From Carettochelys insculpta (taxonomy: Eukaryota > Chordata > Testudines > Carettochelyidae): a DNA stretch of 64,000 bases. This document shows, piece after piece, positions 25,801-34,169 of this stretch. The notes under the pieces were generated by a model that worked only from the letters and a program-made list of their open reading frames with translations, did no database searches and was not told the DNA's origin. Numbering within the stretch: the stretch's first letter is position 1; every line of letters begins with the position of its first letter. The stretch spans positions 100,233,001 to 100,297,000 of the forward strand of contig NC_134141.1 of NCBI RefSeq assembly GCF_033958435.1, given 5' to 3'. Position numbers and translations under genes: made by a program.

Positions 25801-26514
25801 TAATCATTATCCAGAATAATCTGTATGCATTTCACATAATTCAGAAAAATCTCTTCTGCTACTACCTGGCCTAATCTCCCACCCACCCACAGCACCTCCC
25901 CCGCCCAGTTACTCTCTGCTCCTCGGGGTCCCCCGGTCCCTATCCGCAATTCAGGAACCCCCACTAGCCCCACCTAAGCAGGAGACTCTCAGGAGCGGGT
26001 TGTGGCTGCCCAGCGCGGCGGTGAGGGAGGAAACCAGCTGGGTAAGGAAAGGGGCCGGGATGTGCTCCTGCTCTTGGTACGGAAGGGACCGCTTTCGCTT
26101 GTGCTGATAGAAATGCTCCTGCAGGAGCGCGTCGCACGCCAGGGACCGCAGCTCGCTCAGATCCGGCCCCGCCGGTTCCGCTCCCGCGGGGGGCAGCCCA
26201 GGAACGAAGACGGTCTTGGTGAAGCTCTGGTACCAGCGGTCCGCGTTCAGGGAGAAGGTCTGCGGGTACACCACGTACTTGAGCCGCTGCAGGCAGCCGT
26301 AGATCCGCAGCTTCTCCTCGATGGAAGGCGCCTCGTGCACCCGCTGATAGAAATACTCTAATCGGCGGCGTTTGGCTGACTTGCTCTTGGCCGTGTGGGA
26401 AGCGACCACGGGCGGGTACAGCGAAGACGGAGGCTGAGGTGCCACGGAGGGCTCAGTGTGCAGCAACCGGCAGCCACCCTGCCACGCCAACCTCCACCGC
26501 CTGGAAGCCGCCAT
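16618..26514 (-). CDS. MRPS30: MRPS30, mitochondrial ribosomal protein mL65 (five exons)
   Basis: Nuclear gene for a protein of the mitochondrial ribosome, originally named S30/PDCD9 and placed in the large subunit as mL65 in mammalian structures. The coding sequence joins 26514-25974, 25682-25537, 20999-20894, 20002-19826 and 16886-16618 (1239 nt, 412 residues plus TAA). Every junction is GT-AG and every phase matches. The product follows my recollection of vertebrate MRPS30: an arginine-rich mitochondrial presequence, then [14 protein letters not shown] in exon 1, [12 protein letters not shown] in exon 3, [11 protein letters not shown] and [12 protein letters not shown] in exon 4, and KNICWG and GFNDE in exon 5. 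It is slightly shorter than human (about 439), mainly in the N-terminal low-complexity stretch and the extreme C-terminus. An upstream in-frame Met at 26631 is less likely than 26514, where the MAAS start sits in a YY1 motif typical of such promoters. No frameshift or internal stop is seen, so the gene should be functional. Confidence 0.96.
18069..18479. mobile_element. Two nested MITEs in MRPS30 intron 4
   Basis: The outer element begins GTATGTCTACATAACATAGC and ends with the complement of GGGTACGTCTACACAACAGC. Inside it lies a second element, 18114-18431, with AGCTGTGTCTACACTAGC / complement of GGCTATGTCTACATTAG ends, flanked by TTC (18111-18113, 18432-18434). Removing it rejoins the outer element at TTATTC/TGGAATAGC. 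Confidence 0.7.
19110..19262 (-). repeat. Interspersed repeat, possibly a Penelope-like terminus
   Basis: The plus-strand text 'aacttctgttggtgagagaa' and 'cacagagctcttcctcaagt' is the antisense of a repeat common in turtles and crocodiles, laid out like the Penelope-like tails elsewhere here. Lies in MRPS30 intron 4. Family call uncertain. Confidence 0.4.
19826..20002 (-). CDS. MRPS30: MRPS30 exon 4
   Basis: Codes for the rest of Gly265, then residues 266-323 and one base of codon 324. It carries the strongly conserved [38 protein letters not shown] and AAQAMYQ segments. The acceptor AG is at 20004-20003 and the donor GT at 19825-19824 (GTGAGG). The intron upstream is 891 bp. Confidence 0.95.
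20549..20566. repeat. Poly-A tract
   Basis: A run of about 18 A in MRPS30 intron 3-proximal sequence; no attached SINE or LINE was recognised. Confidence 0.7.
20894..20999 (-). CDS. MRPS30: MRPS30 exon 3
   Basis: Codes for residues 230-264 plus one base of codon 265. It begins [11 protein letters not shown] and contains [13 protein letters not shown], both characteristic of the family. The acceptor AG is at 21001-21000 and the donor GT at 20893-20892 (sequence GTAAGA, near consensus). Being only 106 bp, it was missed by long-ORF inspection and was found by matching phase between exons 2 and 4. Confidence 0.94.
22474..22931. mobile_element. Diverged Harbinger-type foldback MITE in MRPS30 intron 2
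   Basis: A long imperfect palindrome: left arm 'cttcaaaattgccatgctaa', 'gcgctgaaaagaatattcag', 'atcaaaatccccttattcct'; right arm the complement in reverse order. Arms match the family with complete copies at 27680 and 51708, but diverged and with a ~45-bp loop. Ends resemble GGCNNNACCTACACTCAGG. The short open frames on both strands are due to the palindrome. Confidence 0.75.
23135..23775. mobile_element. Tigger-like TIR element in MRPS30 intron 2
   Basis: Begins CAGTAAACCCCTGAG and ends with the complement of CAGTAAACAGCTTCTGC, each next to TA (23133-23134, 23776-23777). The interior is a GC-rich, repetitive tract with multiple 'gggaaactg' / 'cagtttcc' phrases. No transposase. The two 80-codon frames inside it are low-complexity artefacts. 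Confidence 0.7.
23960..24278 (-). repeat. CR1 LINE 3' region (part 1)
   Basis: Antisense CR1 sequence: the minus strand reads through 'ataaattcatagtgggtagg' and 'tccatcagtgactattaac', as in the sense copies near 35820 and 52310. It ends at the insertion site of the element at 24279. Outer end approximate. Confidence 0.7.
24279..24603. mobile_element. TIR element inserted in a CR1 copy, TA duplication
   Basis: Flanked by TA on both sides (24277-24278, 24604-24605). Removing the element plus one TA joins 'gcattgtgtgaag' and 'ctttcttatgtttgctttaa' into a continuous CR1 sequence, matched antisense by 35710-35755. The ends are degenerate inverted repeats and the interior is GC-rich with 'agccccagggaagtggc' repeats. 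Confidence 0.65.
24606..25065 (-). repeat. CR1 LINE 3' region (part 2)
   Basis: Continues the same antisense CR1: 'ttaaacctactgcctagtaa' complements the sense copy 'ttaaaataaacacaaggaa' region at 35713, and 'gtattcaaggtatgggcata' is a typical antisense CR1 phrase. It lies in MRPS30 intron 2. Confidence 0.7.
25537..25682 (-). CDS. MRPS30: MRPS30 exon 2
   Basis: Codes for residues 181-229 (codon 181 is split and reads Asp). Visible conserved segments are VNFYWERGE and [14 protein letters not shown]. The acceptor AG is at 25684-25683 after a T-rich tract, and the donor GT at 25536-25535; the exon ends in phase 0. The intron before it is only 291 bp, the one after it about 4.5 kb. Confidence 0.94.
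25974..26514 (-). CDS. MRPS30: MRPS30 exon 1 (start codon exon)
   Basis: Codes for residues 1-180 plus the first base of codon 181. The first ~30 residues are rich in Arg, Trp and Leu with almost no acidic residues, as expected of a cleavable mitochondrial presequence. The conserved block with [20 protein letters not shown] and [20 protein letters not shown] follows, then a Pro/Ala/Glu segment that varies among vertebrates, then [13 protein letters not shown]. The GT donor is at 25973-25972. The exon is GC-rich and lies in the promoter CpG island. Confidence 0.95.
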
Positions 26515-26518
26515 CTTG
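26507..26518 (-). promoter_or_regulatory. YY1-type element overlapping the MRPS30 start codon
   Basis: Read on the minus strand, the bases CAAGATGGCGGC span the initiator ATG and match the YY1 consensus. YY1 sites that include the start codon are common in housekeeping and mitochondrial-protein genes. This supports choosing 26514 over the upstream in-frame Met at 26631. Confidence 0.65.
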
Positions 26519-26894
26519 CCAGAGGAAGAGGAATGGGGATAGCAACTACGGAAGGACAAGGACGGTAGGCGGAAGTAGGTGTACCCCTGTGATTGGCTAC
26601 CATTTGTCATGTGAGCCATACAGTTGACCAATCTGAAAGCTCCTCTGAGAAACCGGGCACCGCGGGGAGGATAGAGGGCGGTGTTACTCGTTGAATTCAG
26701 GCATTTAATTTGTCTTCCGCTTGGGGAGCGGTCAAAAGGGGCGGGTTCCTACAAGAACGTGTGGCTCGGAAGTCTCGCACTGTCGCTATTGCGCATGCTC
26801 CGTGCCGACGACCAAGTAGCTGTTAGTGATTCCGTAGGGGAAAGGGAACCATAGTTCCCAGGAGGCACAGCTGGAGGTGTAGGAGCGTTTAGTT

Positions 26895-27057
26895 ATGTTC
26901 TGTGCCCCAGCGCTGCGCAGCGGCCCTCGCCTCGACTTCTGCGCCTCGCCCCGCAGCCCCCTCAACTACGCTCCCTGATCTTCCTCTCACTGGACTCCAT
27001 CGCCGAAGGGGCCCTGGAACCACACCGCCCCGCCCCGCTCGCGCTGAGGCCCACGGT
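26895..27057 (+). ncRNA. Possible first exon of a divergent transcript
   Basis: The plus-strand half of the CpG island contains a donor-like sequence (GTGAG at 27056) after a GC-rich stretch. Human MRPS30 has an annotated divergent lncRNA (MRPS30-DT), so one here is plausible. An 81-codon open frame (26902-27147) looks like a by-product of high GC: it is Pro/Ala/Arg-rich and resembles no family I know. No acceptor or partner exon was identified. Confidence 0.25.
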
Positions 27058-27244
27058 GAGAGGGGGCGTCCGCACTCATTCGGGCCCCTGGGCCAGGCCC
27101 TGGGATTCTGCTGCTACTGCGGACTCCCCTCGTACATAGGCTCTTGAACCACACTCCGGCTCTATTAGCGGGGCTCCGCTCCCTCTTCGGGTCCCTGAGC
27201 CGCCCTCCCCCTATCAGCACGACCCACCTCCCTTTTACTGCAAC

Positions 27245-27440
27245 GAAGGGTCCTGTGGCACCTTATAAACTAACAGAAACGTTTTCAGCATGAGCTTTCG
27301 TGAGCACAGACTCACTTCAGATGCATCTGTGGTCTTTGCCCACAAAAGCTTATGCTCCAAAATACCTGTTAGTCTACACTGTGCCACAGAGCTTTCTCAC
27401 TGTTTTTGCAGATACAGATGAACATGTCTAGCCCCAGTTT
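27245..27440. mobile_element. Penelope-like inverted terminal fragment
   Basis: Begins 'gggtcctgtggcaccttata' with 'catgagctttcgtgagc' (antisense type) and turns into 'cccacaaaagcttatgctcc' with 'ttagtctacactgtgcc' (sense type). This is the inverted-tail structure of the 2610 and 57346 elements, diverged. Confidence 0.55.
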
Positions 27441-27679
27441 CAGTTGAGACATCTTTAAATGTGAACTGTAATCTAGAGAGGATTATCTTGACACTGTAAG
27501 GATCTTTGCCAGTTTAAATAGTTTGTTCTCCATAATATTAATGATTTACTATTCACGCTTCTAGATAATATGTAGTGTAAGCACAATACCAGTTCTGAAA
27601 GTATCCCAGCTACACAATTGTCTTGGGAGGGTTTCAAGAAAGCTACATCAAAATCTTCCAAGTCAGTTAGTAGGTCATA

Positions 27680-28107
27680 GGCCGTGTCTACATGTGCCCC
27701 AAACTTCGAAGTGGCCACGCAAATGGCCATTTCGACGTTTACTAATGAAGCGCTGAAATGCATATTCAGCACTTCATTAGCATGCGGGCGGCCGCAGCGC
27801 TTCAAAATTGACGCGCCTCGCCACCGCGCGGCTCGTCCAGACAGGGCTCCTTTTCGAAAGGACGCCGCCTACTTCGAAGTCCCCTTATTCCCATCAGCTC
27901 ATAGGAATAAGAGGACTTCGAAGTAGACAGGGTCCTTTTGAAAAGGAGCCCCGTCTGGACGAGCTGCGAGGCGCGTCAATTTCGAAGCGCCGCGGCCGCC
28001 CGCATGCTAATGAAGCGCTGAATATGCATTTCAGCACTTCATTACTAAACTTCGAAATGGCCATTTGCATGGCCATTTCGAAGTTTGGGGCACGTGTAGA
28101 CGTAGCC
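27680..28107. mobile_element. Harbinger-type foldback MITE, complete copy
   Basis: A 428-bp near-perfect palindrome with ends GGCCGTGTCTACATGTGCCC and complement of GGCTACGTCTACACGTGCCC, flanked by ATA (27677-27679, 28108-28110). Arms contain 'aaatggccatttcgacgttt', 'actaatgaagcgctgaaatg' and 'cttcgaagtccccttattcc', meeting at a short loop near 27895. The four overlapping open frames on both strands (27473-28134) are palindrome artefacts. Confidence 0.88.
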
Positions 28108-28251
28108 ATAGTGTTACTAATTCGTACCTATTAAAAACGCTTTTGAATAAGAACAGAGGGGAGTGGGCAGGAGGGGGCTGGATTGTTTTCTGCTATGCTC
28201 AGAATCATGGGAAAGCACCAAGTGCCACCATGTATTCACATCTCACACTAT

Positions 28252-28445
28252 GGCTGTGGCTACATTATCCCTACATTTCAGGAGGGGCACGTTAATGAGG
28301 CAGTTCAGAAGATGATGAAGCGCTGACATGAACTGTGGCCATGCGCAATTCAAAAGTGCCACTTTTGGAATGCATGCTGCCGGTATAGCGGAGGGGGGGC
28401 TTTCAAAAGGACCCCCTGACTTCAAAAGCCCCTTCTTCCTATTTA
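28252..28445. mobile_element. Half of a foldback MITE
   Basis: Starts TGGCTGTGGCTACATTATCC and continues 'gttaatgaggcagttcagaa', 'gccatgcgcaattcaaaagt' and 'gactttcaaaagcccc'-like text, matching the left arm of the complete element at 50121-50492. The right arm is missing. Confidence 0.6.
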
Positions 28446-29189
28446 TGCTGATACTGTGCATTCTTGATTGCCCTATATCTTTCCTCCTGCTACTTGGCAG
28501 AACAAGTATTAGATGCCCTTGATTATGATTGATCTGTGGATTACCCTTAGTCTTCAGGGAAGAGGCTCTTGCAACAGGTCATATAGCTCCATGAAGTCAG
28601 AAACAGTGCCCTTGGGCATTCCAGTCTATCCTGCCACCCAGGCAAGCTGCAGTTAGGAATAGATGCTTGGTATACACTAAAGATTACAAAATACTTAAGG
28701 TGCTTCTAGTCCCACAAGACCAGACATTTACCCCAGGTTAATTCATACCTTAGATCTCTCTCCAAAGACAACACCTACACCCAATCCTTTATTAAAGTGA
28801 GTAAAGACTTATTAACAAGAAAAAAAGTATGTGAGTTATTACACATTTAAGCAGGCAAATATATATACACACACATGAGTTACAGCCCGTGATTCAAAAG
28901 GTGGCAAAAGGTGGCAGCTATACTAACCCCAGGTAACTATGAGAGTTCAACCACCAAAAAACGGGAAAAAATTCCTTAAGAGAACACACTCTTTTGCACA
29001 TTGCCTCTTCATACACGTGAAGGAGATATTAACATCTCTGTTTCAATGTACCAGAATGGCAAATTTAGTTTTGATCATCTTGGTTATCAGGTGATGATTC
29101 CTCCTCCTCCTCCTCGGAGGTTTACAGTTTCAGAACAAACATTTTCTATACTTATAAAGCCAAAACTAAATCTTACCTTATAGTATGTG
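28446..29189. other. Unclassified DNA
   Basis: Includes text ('taaagacttattaacaagaa') of the kind seen in reptile LTR elements, but no TG...CA termini, primer-binding site or target duplication were found. No gene supported. Confidence 0.35.
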
Positions 29190-30117
29190 ATAGATATTAT
29201 AAGTGATACCAATACATGCAGCACCTTACGAGCATTTTGTAAAGAACTGCACAGCTACTAACTGTGGTGTGTATATATATGGCCCCTTTCGTCTCGAGAC
29301 AGTTGTTAGAAGTGGCAGTGAGGATCACTGCGCAGTGGTTGGGTCTGCAGCTTCTCTCATGGCTTATCCATCCAATATTAGATTTGCATGATCAATTGCA
29401 ATAACTGCATATCAATTTATTTCTGAAGCCTTGAGTCTGAGAATTTTTCCTCCCAAGATGATGTTCTTTTGCATAGCTTGCACATATACTATTGAAGGAT
29501 GATGTATCCTGTCGTTGCAATCATCGCCAGGTATTTCAATCTGATGATGTAGATTCCCAGGATTTTGAATTGATGTTGAATTTTTTCATGGCGTTTTTGC
29601 ATGTATCCTTGGTCTTCCTCTTGTTCTCAACACACAGGACAGTTCACCAAAGAGTATTTCTTTGGGAAGATGTTCGTCACCCATTCTTCTCACATGACCA
29701 AGCCATCATTGTCTTCTGCTGTTGAAGATTGCTATGAGGCTGGATATGCCAGATCTTGACTGAACATCTGCATCTGAATCTTTATCTTGCCAGTTGATAT
29801 TCATAATTCTGCAGAGGCAGCGAAGATGGAAGCTGTTCATTTTTTTCTCCTGGTTCAAGTAGGTGGTCCATGCCTCAGAACCATATAGCAGGACACATCT
29901 GGTAGATTAGTATCTTTGTTTTCACTGTTAGTTTAGGATTGTTTCATGCTCATTTGTAAGTCTGCCAAAAATAGTAGCTGCATTCCTGATTCTGATGTTC
30001 AGTTCTTCGTCCATGGATAGATCTGTGGTGATTGTAGGTCCAAGGTAACAAAACTGTTGAACCACATCTAATGGGCTGTTATCCAGAATGTCATTGGGTC
30101 ACTGAAGTATACCTTAT

Positions 30118-30555
30118 GGCTACATCTACACTAGCCCAAAAAACTTTGAAATGGCCATGCAAATGGCCATTTCGAAGTTTACTAATGAAACGCTGAAATA
30201 CATATTCAGTGCCTCATTAGAATGCCGGCAGCTACGGCACTTCAAAATTGACATGGCTCGCTGCCACATGGCTCATTTAGAGAGTGCTCCTTTTCGAAAG
30301 GACTCCGGCGACTTCAAAATCCCCTTTTTCCTAACAGCAGATAGGAATAAGGGGATTTCGAAGTTGCCAGGGTCCTTTCGAAAAGGAGCCTCGTCTGGAT
30401 GAGCCGCATGGCAGCGAGCTGCGTCAATTTTGAAGTGCCACACCTGCCAGCATTCTAATGAGGCGCTGAATATATATTTCAGTGCTTCATTAGTAAACTT
30501 TGAAATGGCCATTTGCATGGCCACTTCAAAGTTTTGGGCTAGTGTAGACACGGCC
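30118..30555. mobile_element. Harbinger-type foldback MITE, complete copy
   Basis: Palindrome with ends GGCTACATCTACACTAGCCC and complement of GGCCGTGTCTACACTAGCCC. Same arms as 27680-28107 ('aaatggccatttcgaagttt', 'cttcaaaatcccctttttcc'). Lies inside the LINE. No clean target duplication (TAT against TGA). Confidence 0.82.
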
Positions 30556-31064
30556 TGAGTGAATACAACAGTTTTCTTCATTCTTACGTCAAGGGAAAAC
30601 AACTTGCAGGCTCTGGATAGAGAATACATCAGTGACTGTCATGTGTCTTCATTATGAGCAATGAGAGCTGCATCATCTGTGAAGAGGAGTTCCCTAATGA
30701 GGACTTTCTTGACCTCACTTTTGGCCTTGAGTCTTGCCAGTTGTAGAAAGAGCCATCTAATTTTGTGCGGAGAAATATATCACTGTGTGAGTTTTGAAAT
30801 GTGCAATTTAGTAGAACTGAGAAGAATATGTTGAAGAGGGTAGGGGCAAGAACACAGCCTTGTTTGACTCCGCTGTTCATTGCAAATGGTTCTGTTGTAT
30901 ATCTATCACATTGCACTGTCACTTTCATGTTTTCGTGAAAGGATGTTATGAGCCTGAGTAGGCAGCCAATCTAGGTTAATACTCTGTATAGTCCTGATCT
31001 ACTAACTGTGTCTAGCACCTTTGTTTAGTCCACAAATGCTATGAATAACAGCTTTCTGTGTTCT

Positions 31065-31178
31065 CTGCCCCTTAGTAGGGGTTCTCTGACTTAGTAGGGG
31101 TTGATCCTGCTTGAAGCAGGGGGCTGGACTAGATGACCTCCTGAGGTCCCTTCCAGCCCTATGATTCTGTGATTCTGT
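31065..31178 (+). mobile_element. CR1 3' tail
   Basis: Carries 'gggctggactagatgacctc', 'ctgaggtcccttccagccct' and ends in the short tandem 'atgattctgtgattctgtg', the hallmark 8-bp tail repeat of CR1. It is 5'-truncated to ~115 bp and sits inside the RT of the minus-strand LINE. Confidence 0.88.
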
Positions 31179-31472
31179 GCATTTTTCCTGTAGTTGGTGA
31201 AGAGAAAATCATGTCCATTGTTGACCTGCCAGCTCCGAAGCCACATTGTGTTTCTGGATAGACTCAATCTGTGAGTTTTTGCAGGTGGTTGAGAATGACA
31301 TGGGCAAATGCTTTGCCTGTAATGCTCAGTAATGCGATGCCTCTGTAGTTGTTGCAGTCACCCTTGTTGCCTTTGGTTTTATAGAGAGTGAAGATGTTTG
31401 CATCCATCATGTCATGTGGGACATCTCCTGCTCTCCAACATTTTCAGAGTAAATCAGAAAGGAAGGGGAGGA

Positions 31473-32782
31473 TGTGACGGGGTGTACCAACCCCACACTG
31501 AGCAGGGGTTTGACAGGGCATAGCAACCCCGCACTGAGCAGCTGCCACAGCCGCCCAAGGCAACTTCCACTGGAGCAGCAGTCCACAGCAAGAGCCATTT
31601 GTCCTCCAGACAGACGCCTTCAAGGTAGGCCTGGGGGCTGTGCTGTCCCAGGAGGTAGATGGCATGGAGCTCCCTATCCTCTAACTAAGCTGCAAGCTGT
31701 TCCTCCTGTTCCTCCACAATAGAAAGAGATGCATTGGCAGTAAAACGGGCCATCAAAACCCTCTGCTACTACCTGTTAGGCAACACTTTTACCCTAGTAA
31801 CAGACCATGCACCCCTTAAATAAAAGACTCAAAATGCGCAAATTATGTGCTGGTATTTGTCCCTGCAGCCATATGCATTTCAGGTAGCACACCGATCAGG
31901 GAAGGCGCACCTAAATGCAGACTTCTTTTCCCGACTCAACGTGGATGAAGAGGGGGAGGAATGGTCCACAGGCACTCTCTTAAGTGGGACGGTGTGCGAC
32001 GGAGTGTACCAACCCTGCACTGAGCAGGGGGTTGAGAGCCAGGCCTATTGGATGGAGGAGGACCCTCCGCCCAAGGCCTTGCTGGGCATGCTCCAACTGT
32101 AGGCCAGGTATAAAGGCTGGAGAAGCCTGGCAGTTGGGGCTGACCAGCAGGGGAGAAGGAGGTCCCATGGGAGCTTGAGAGTCACAGCCACCCAAGGAGC
32201 AGCCATGGCAACTGACCGGGTGGCAACAGCAACCACAACAGCAACCACTGCCACAGCTGCCCGAGGTCACCGAGGTGCAGCAGTGACAGTGGTGGCAGCC
32301 CCCACCGGAGCAGCAGTCAACGGCAAGAGCAGATGGAGGGGGCAAGACCCAAGCAGAGGCAACAGATTACACCAGAAACGGAGTAGGAAGTAGCCCAGGG
32401 TGGGGGAACCGAGACAGTAACCTCTGAACTCAGCATGCTGCTGTGAGGATCCCTGCTGAGCTGGTGGCTGGGCCCTCACACCCACCACCGACAGGGCCCT
32501 GGACTGGAGCTTGGTGGAGGGGCGGGCCCAAGCTCCTCTACCTCCATATCTCTGTGAGCCTACGGCAGGGAGGACTGAGGCCACAGAGGCCTGACCGAGC
32601 TGTAAGACCACAAACTGGGACTAGACCTCAGAGACCTGACTGGGCCATAAGCCCCACGAGCTGTGACAAGGCTACGGAGGCCTGCAAACTGTGACTAGGC
32701 CACAGAGGCCTGACTCAGCTGTGGAGCCCTGGGGGTGATTCTGGGGCCCTCAGGAACAAGGTGGGCAGGAGACCCTGCCACA
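31473..32782 (+). mobile_element. Deleted Ty3/Gypsy LTR element with GAGGA target duplication
   Basis: Starts TGTGACGGGGTGTACCA and ends CA, between 5-bp repeats GAGGA (31468-31472, 32783-32787). From the left: a ~110-bp piece of 5' LTR; an RNase H remnant (about 31600-31945) with TDA..GLGAVLSQE, CYYLLGNTF and VTDHAPL, ending AHRSGKAHLNADFFSRL; then a 3' LTR from 31993 with its own TGTGCGACGGAGTGTACCA start and a TATA-like 'ggtataaaggctgg' at 32107. Gag, protease, most of RT and integrase are absent. Frames in the LTR are low-complexity. Confidence 0.88.
31993..32782 (+). repeat. 3' LTR of the Gypsy derivative
   Basis: About 790 bp. Its first 50 bases repeat the element's own left end with a few differences, and a TATA-like box and GC-rich 'cagcagtgacagtggtggc' tract follow. 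The 5' LTR keeps only the outer start plus a segment resembling 'ccggagcagcagtcaacggc'. Confidence 0.75.
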
Positions 32783-33527
32783 GAGGAGCACAGCCTTGTT
32801 TGCCTTCAGGACTTCAGGTGGAATTTTGTCATTTCCTGGTGCTTTTCCACTGGACAAAGCATCCAGACCTTGAGAAAGTTCCTCCCCCGTAGGCTCTGCA
32901 TCAGCTCAGACCTTTCTGGAACAGGTTGGATGAGGTTGTCAAGTTCGGGTTGTATTGTATGCATGTGGGAATAAAGACTTGAGTAGTGTTCCACTCATCT
33001 GGACATCTGCAGCTTTTTGTCTGTGATCACCTGTCCGTTTAAATGTTTCATTGGGGTGACTTGGGTAATGTTTGGTCCGAGTGCTTTCCTCAGTCCATCA
33101 TATATGGGTTTCGGGTCACCTAAATCAGATGCCTTTTGAATATTAGAACAGAGTGGCCCAATACTTGTTCTCACACTGCCTGGATTCTCTCTGAAGAATG
33201 GATCTTGCATGTCAAAGTTGATCTCTTGTGTTTTGAGATGGGTTCTTTGTTATTCAGATGTGCCTTGTGTTTTTCTTCAAGAAGAGACCTAAGAATGTCA
33301 GCACTTTCATCGATCCCATCTTTGTTACAGAATTTACATGTTCGAAAGGCAGATATGGCACATTCGTATATTGCATCTCTCAGTGCGGACAATGTTTCAT
33401 CAAAGATTTTTTGGTCAGGTTTGTGTTCCATTTTGTGAGTGAGATCATCTGTGAAGACAGAGTATTTCAGTGCATCTCTGGTATTGAGGGTATTGATTTT
33501 TGACTTATTGCATTCCTTTGTCATGTA

Positions 33528-33962
33528 GGCTGTGTCTACACGTGCCCCAAACTTCGAAATGGCCATGCAAATGGCCATTTCAAAGTTTACTAATGAAGCG
33601 CTGAAATGCATATTCAGCGCTTCATTAGCATGCGGGCTGCCGCGGTGCTTCGAAATTGACGTGCTTTGCCGCCACGCCACGCGTCCAGACGGGGCTCCTT
33701 TTTGAAAGGACGCCGCCTGCTTCGAAGTCCCCTTATTCCATGGCCCATGGGGAATAAGGGGACTTCGAAGTAGGCAGCGTCCTTTTGAAAAGGAGCCCCG
33801 TCTGGACGCGCCGCGCGGCGGCAACGCGCGTCAATTTCGAAGCGCCGCGGCAGCCCGCATGCTAATGAAGCGCTGAATATGCATTTCAGCGCTTCATTAG
33901 TAAACTTCGAAATGGCCATTTGCATGGCCTTTTCGAAGTTTGGGGCACATGTAGACACGGCC
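33528..33962. mobile_element. Harbinger-type foldback MITE, complete copy
   Basis: Palindrome, ends GGCTGTGTCTACACGTGCCC and complement of GGCCGTGTCTACATGTGCCC. Very close to 27680-28107, with 'gcgctgaaatgcatattcag' and 'cgaagtccccttattcc' in the left arm, turning at about 33743 ('ccatggcccatggg'). The 217- and 116-codon minus-strand frames here run through the palindrome and are not genes. Confidence 0.85.
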
Positions 33963-34169
33963 AAGGAGTCATGCTCCCTTGGATGCCGGTGACCAAATCA
34001 TGGTTCACATGCCATTTGGATTACCCAAAATAATCCAGGGACCCAAGTATCCCAGATCCTCATCTCATTCAGAATGAGGTGGCAGAAGCCACTCAGTGGG
34101 CGTGGTGAAGTGTGATAGGCAACCTATAAATCAACTTCTGTACCAGCTGACTGGAGGGGTAGCTAATAT

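Larger units (their letters stand above)
25880..27230. promoter_or_regulatory. MRPS30: CpG-rich promoter region of MRPS30
   Basis: A GC- and CpG-rich island in an otherwise AT-rich window, covering exon 1 and about 700 bp upstream. Candidate elements, by eye: a YY1-type motif overlapping the ATG (26507-26518), a CCAAT box in inverted form near 26590-26595, an ETS-type GGAAGT near 26571-26576, a near-consensus NRF1-type TGCGCATGC near 26791-26799, and a ZNF143-like TTCCCAGGAGGCA near 26855-26867. YY1, ETS (GABPA) and NRF1 sites are known features of nuclear genes for mitochondrial proteins. No TATA box is obvious, fitting a dispersed CpG-island promoter. Confidence 0.8.
29190..33527 (-). mobile_element. 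Decayed non-LTR retrotransposon with nested insertions
   Basis: Minus-strand reverse-transcriptase text runs, in order from 33520 down: a linker (DETLSALRDAIYECA), a 'HYSSLYS' block near 32990, then CNNYRGIALL near 31340, ETQCGFGAGRS near 31240, and SGVKQGCVLAPTLFNIFFSV near 30860; a C-terminal part and a degraded zinc-finger-like tail follow to about 29290. It looks like an endonuclease-RT LINE of a non-CR1 clade; I cannot name the clade safely. It is interrupted by a MITE (30118-30555), a CR1 tail (31065-31178) and a Gypsy derivative (31473-32782). Many stops; not active. Confidence 0.75.

Noticed and set aside
26002..26361. A 119-codon plus-strand frame over MRPS30 exon 1
   Set aside because: Antisense shadow of a GC-rich coding exon.
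25951..26631. MRPS30 start at the upstream Met 26631
   Set aside because: The 39 extra residues resemble no orthologue I recall, and the Met at 26514 begins a typical presequence and sits in a YY1 motif.
26902..27147. A small protein gene diverging from MRPS30
   Set aside because: Composition is that of a CpG island (Pro, Ala, Arg) and no domain is visible; at most a lncRNA exon.
27473..28134. Four overlapping 70-110-codon frames on both strands
   Set aside because: All lie in one palindromic MITE; mirrored frames are a by-product of the inverted repeat.
31980..32694. Several 60-120-codon frames rich in Ala, Gly, Cys and Ser
   Set aside because: Low-complexity GC-rich LTR sequence, open on both strands, no domain.
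33171..33824. A 217-codon minus-strand frame that looks like a gene
   Set aside because: Its first half runs through the foldback MITE arm and its second half is the linker of a dead LINE.
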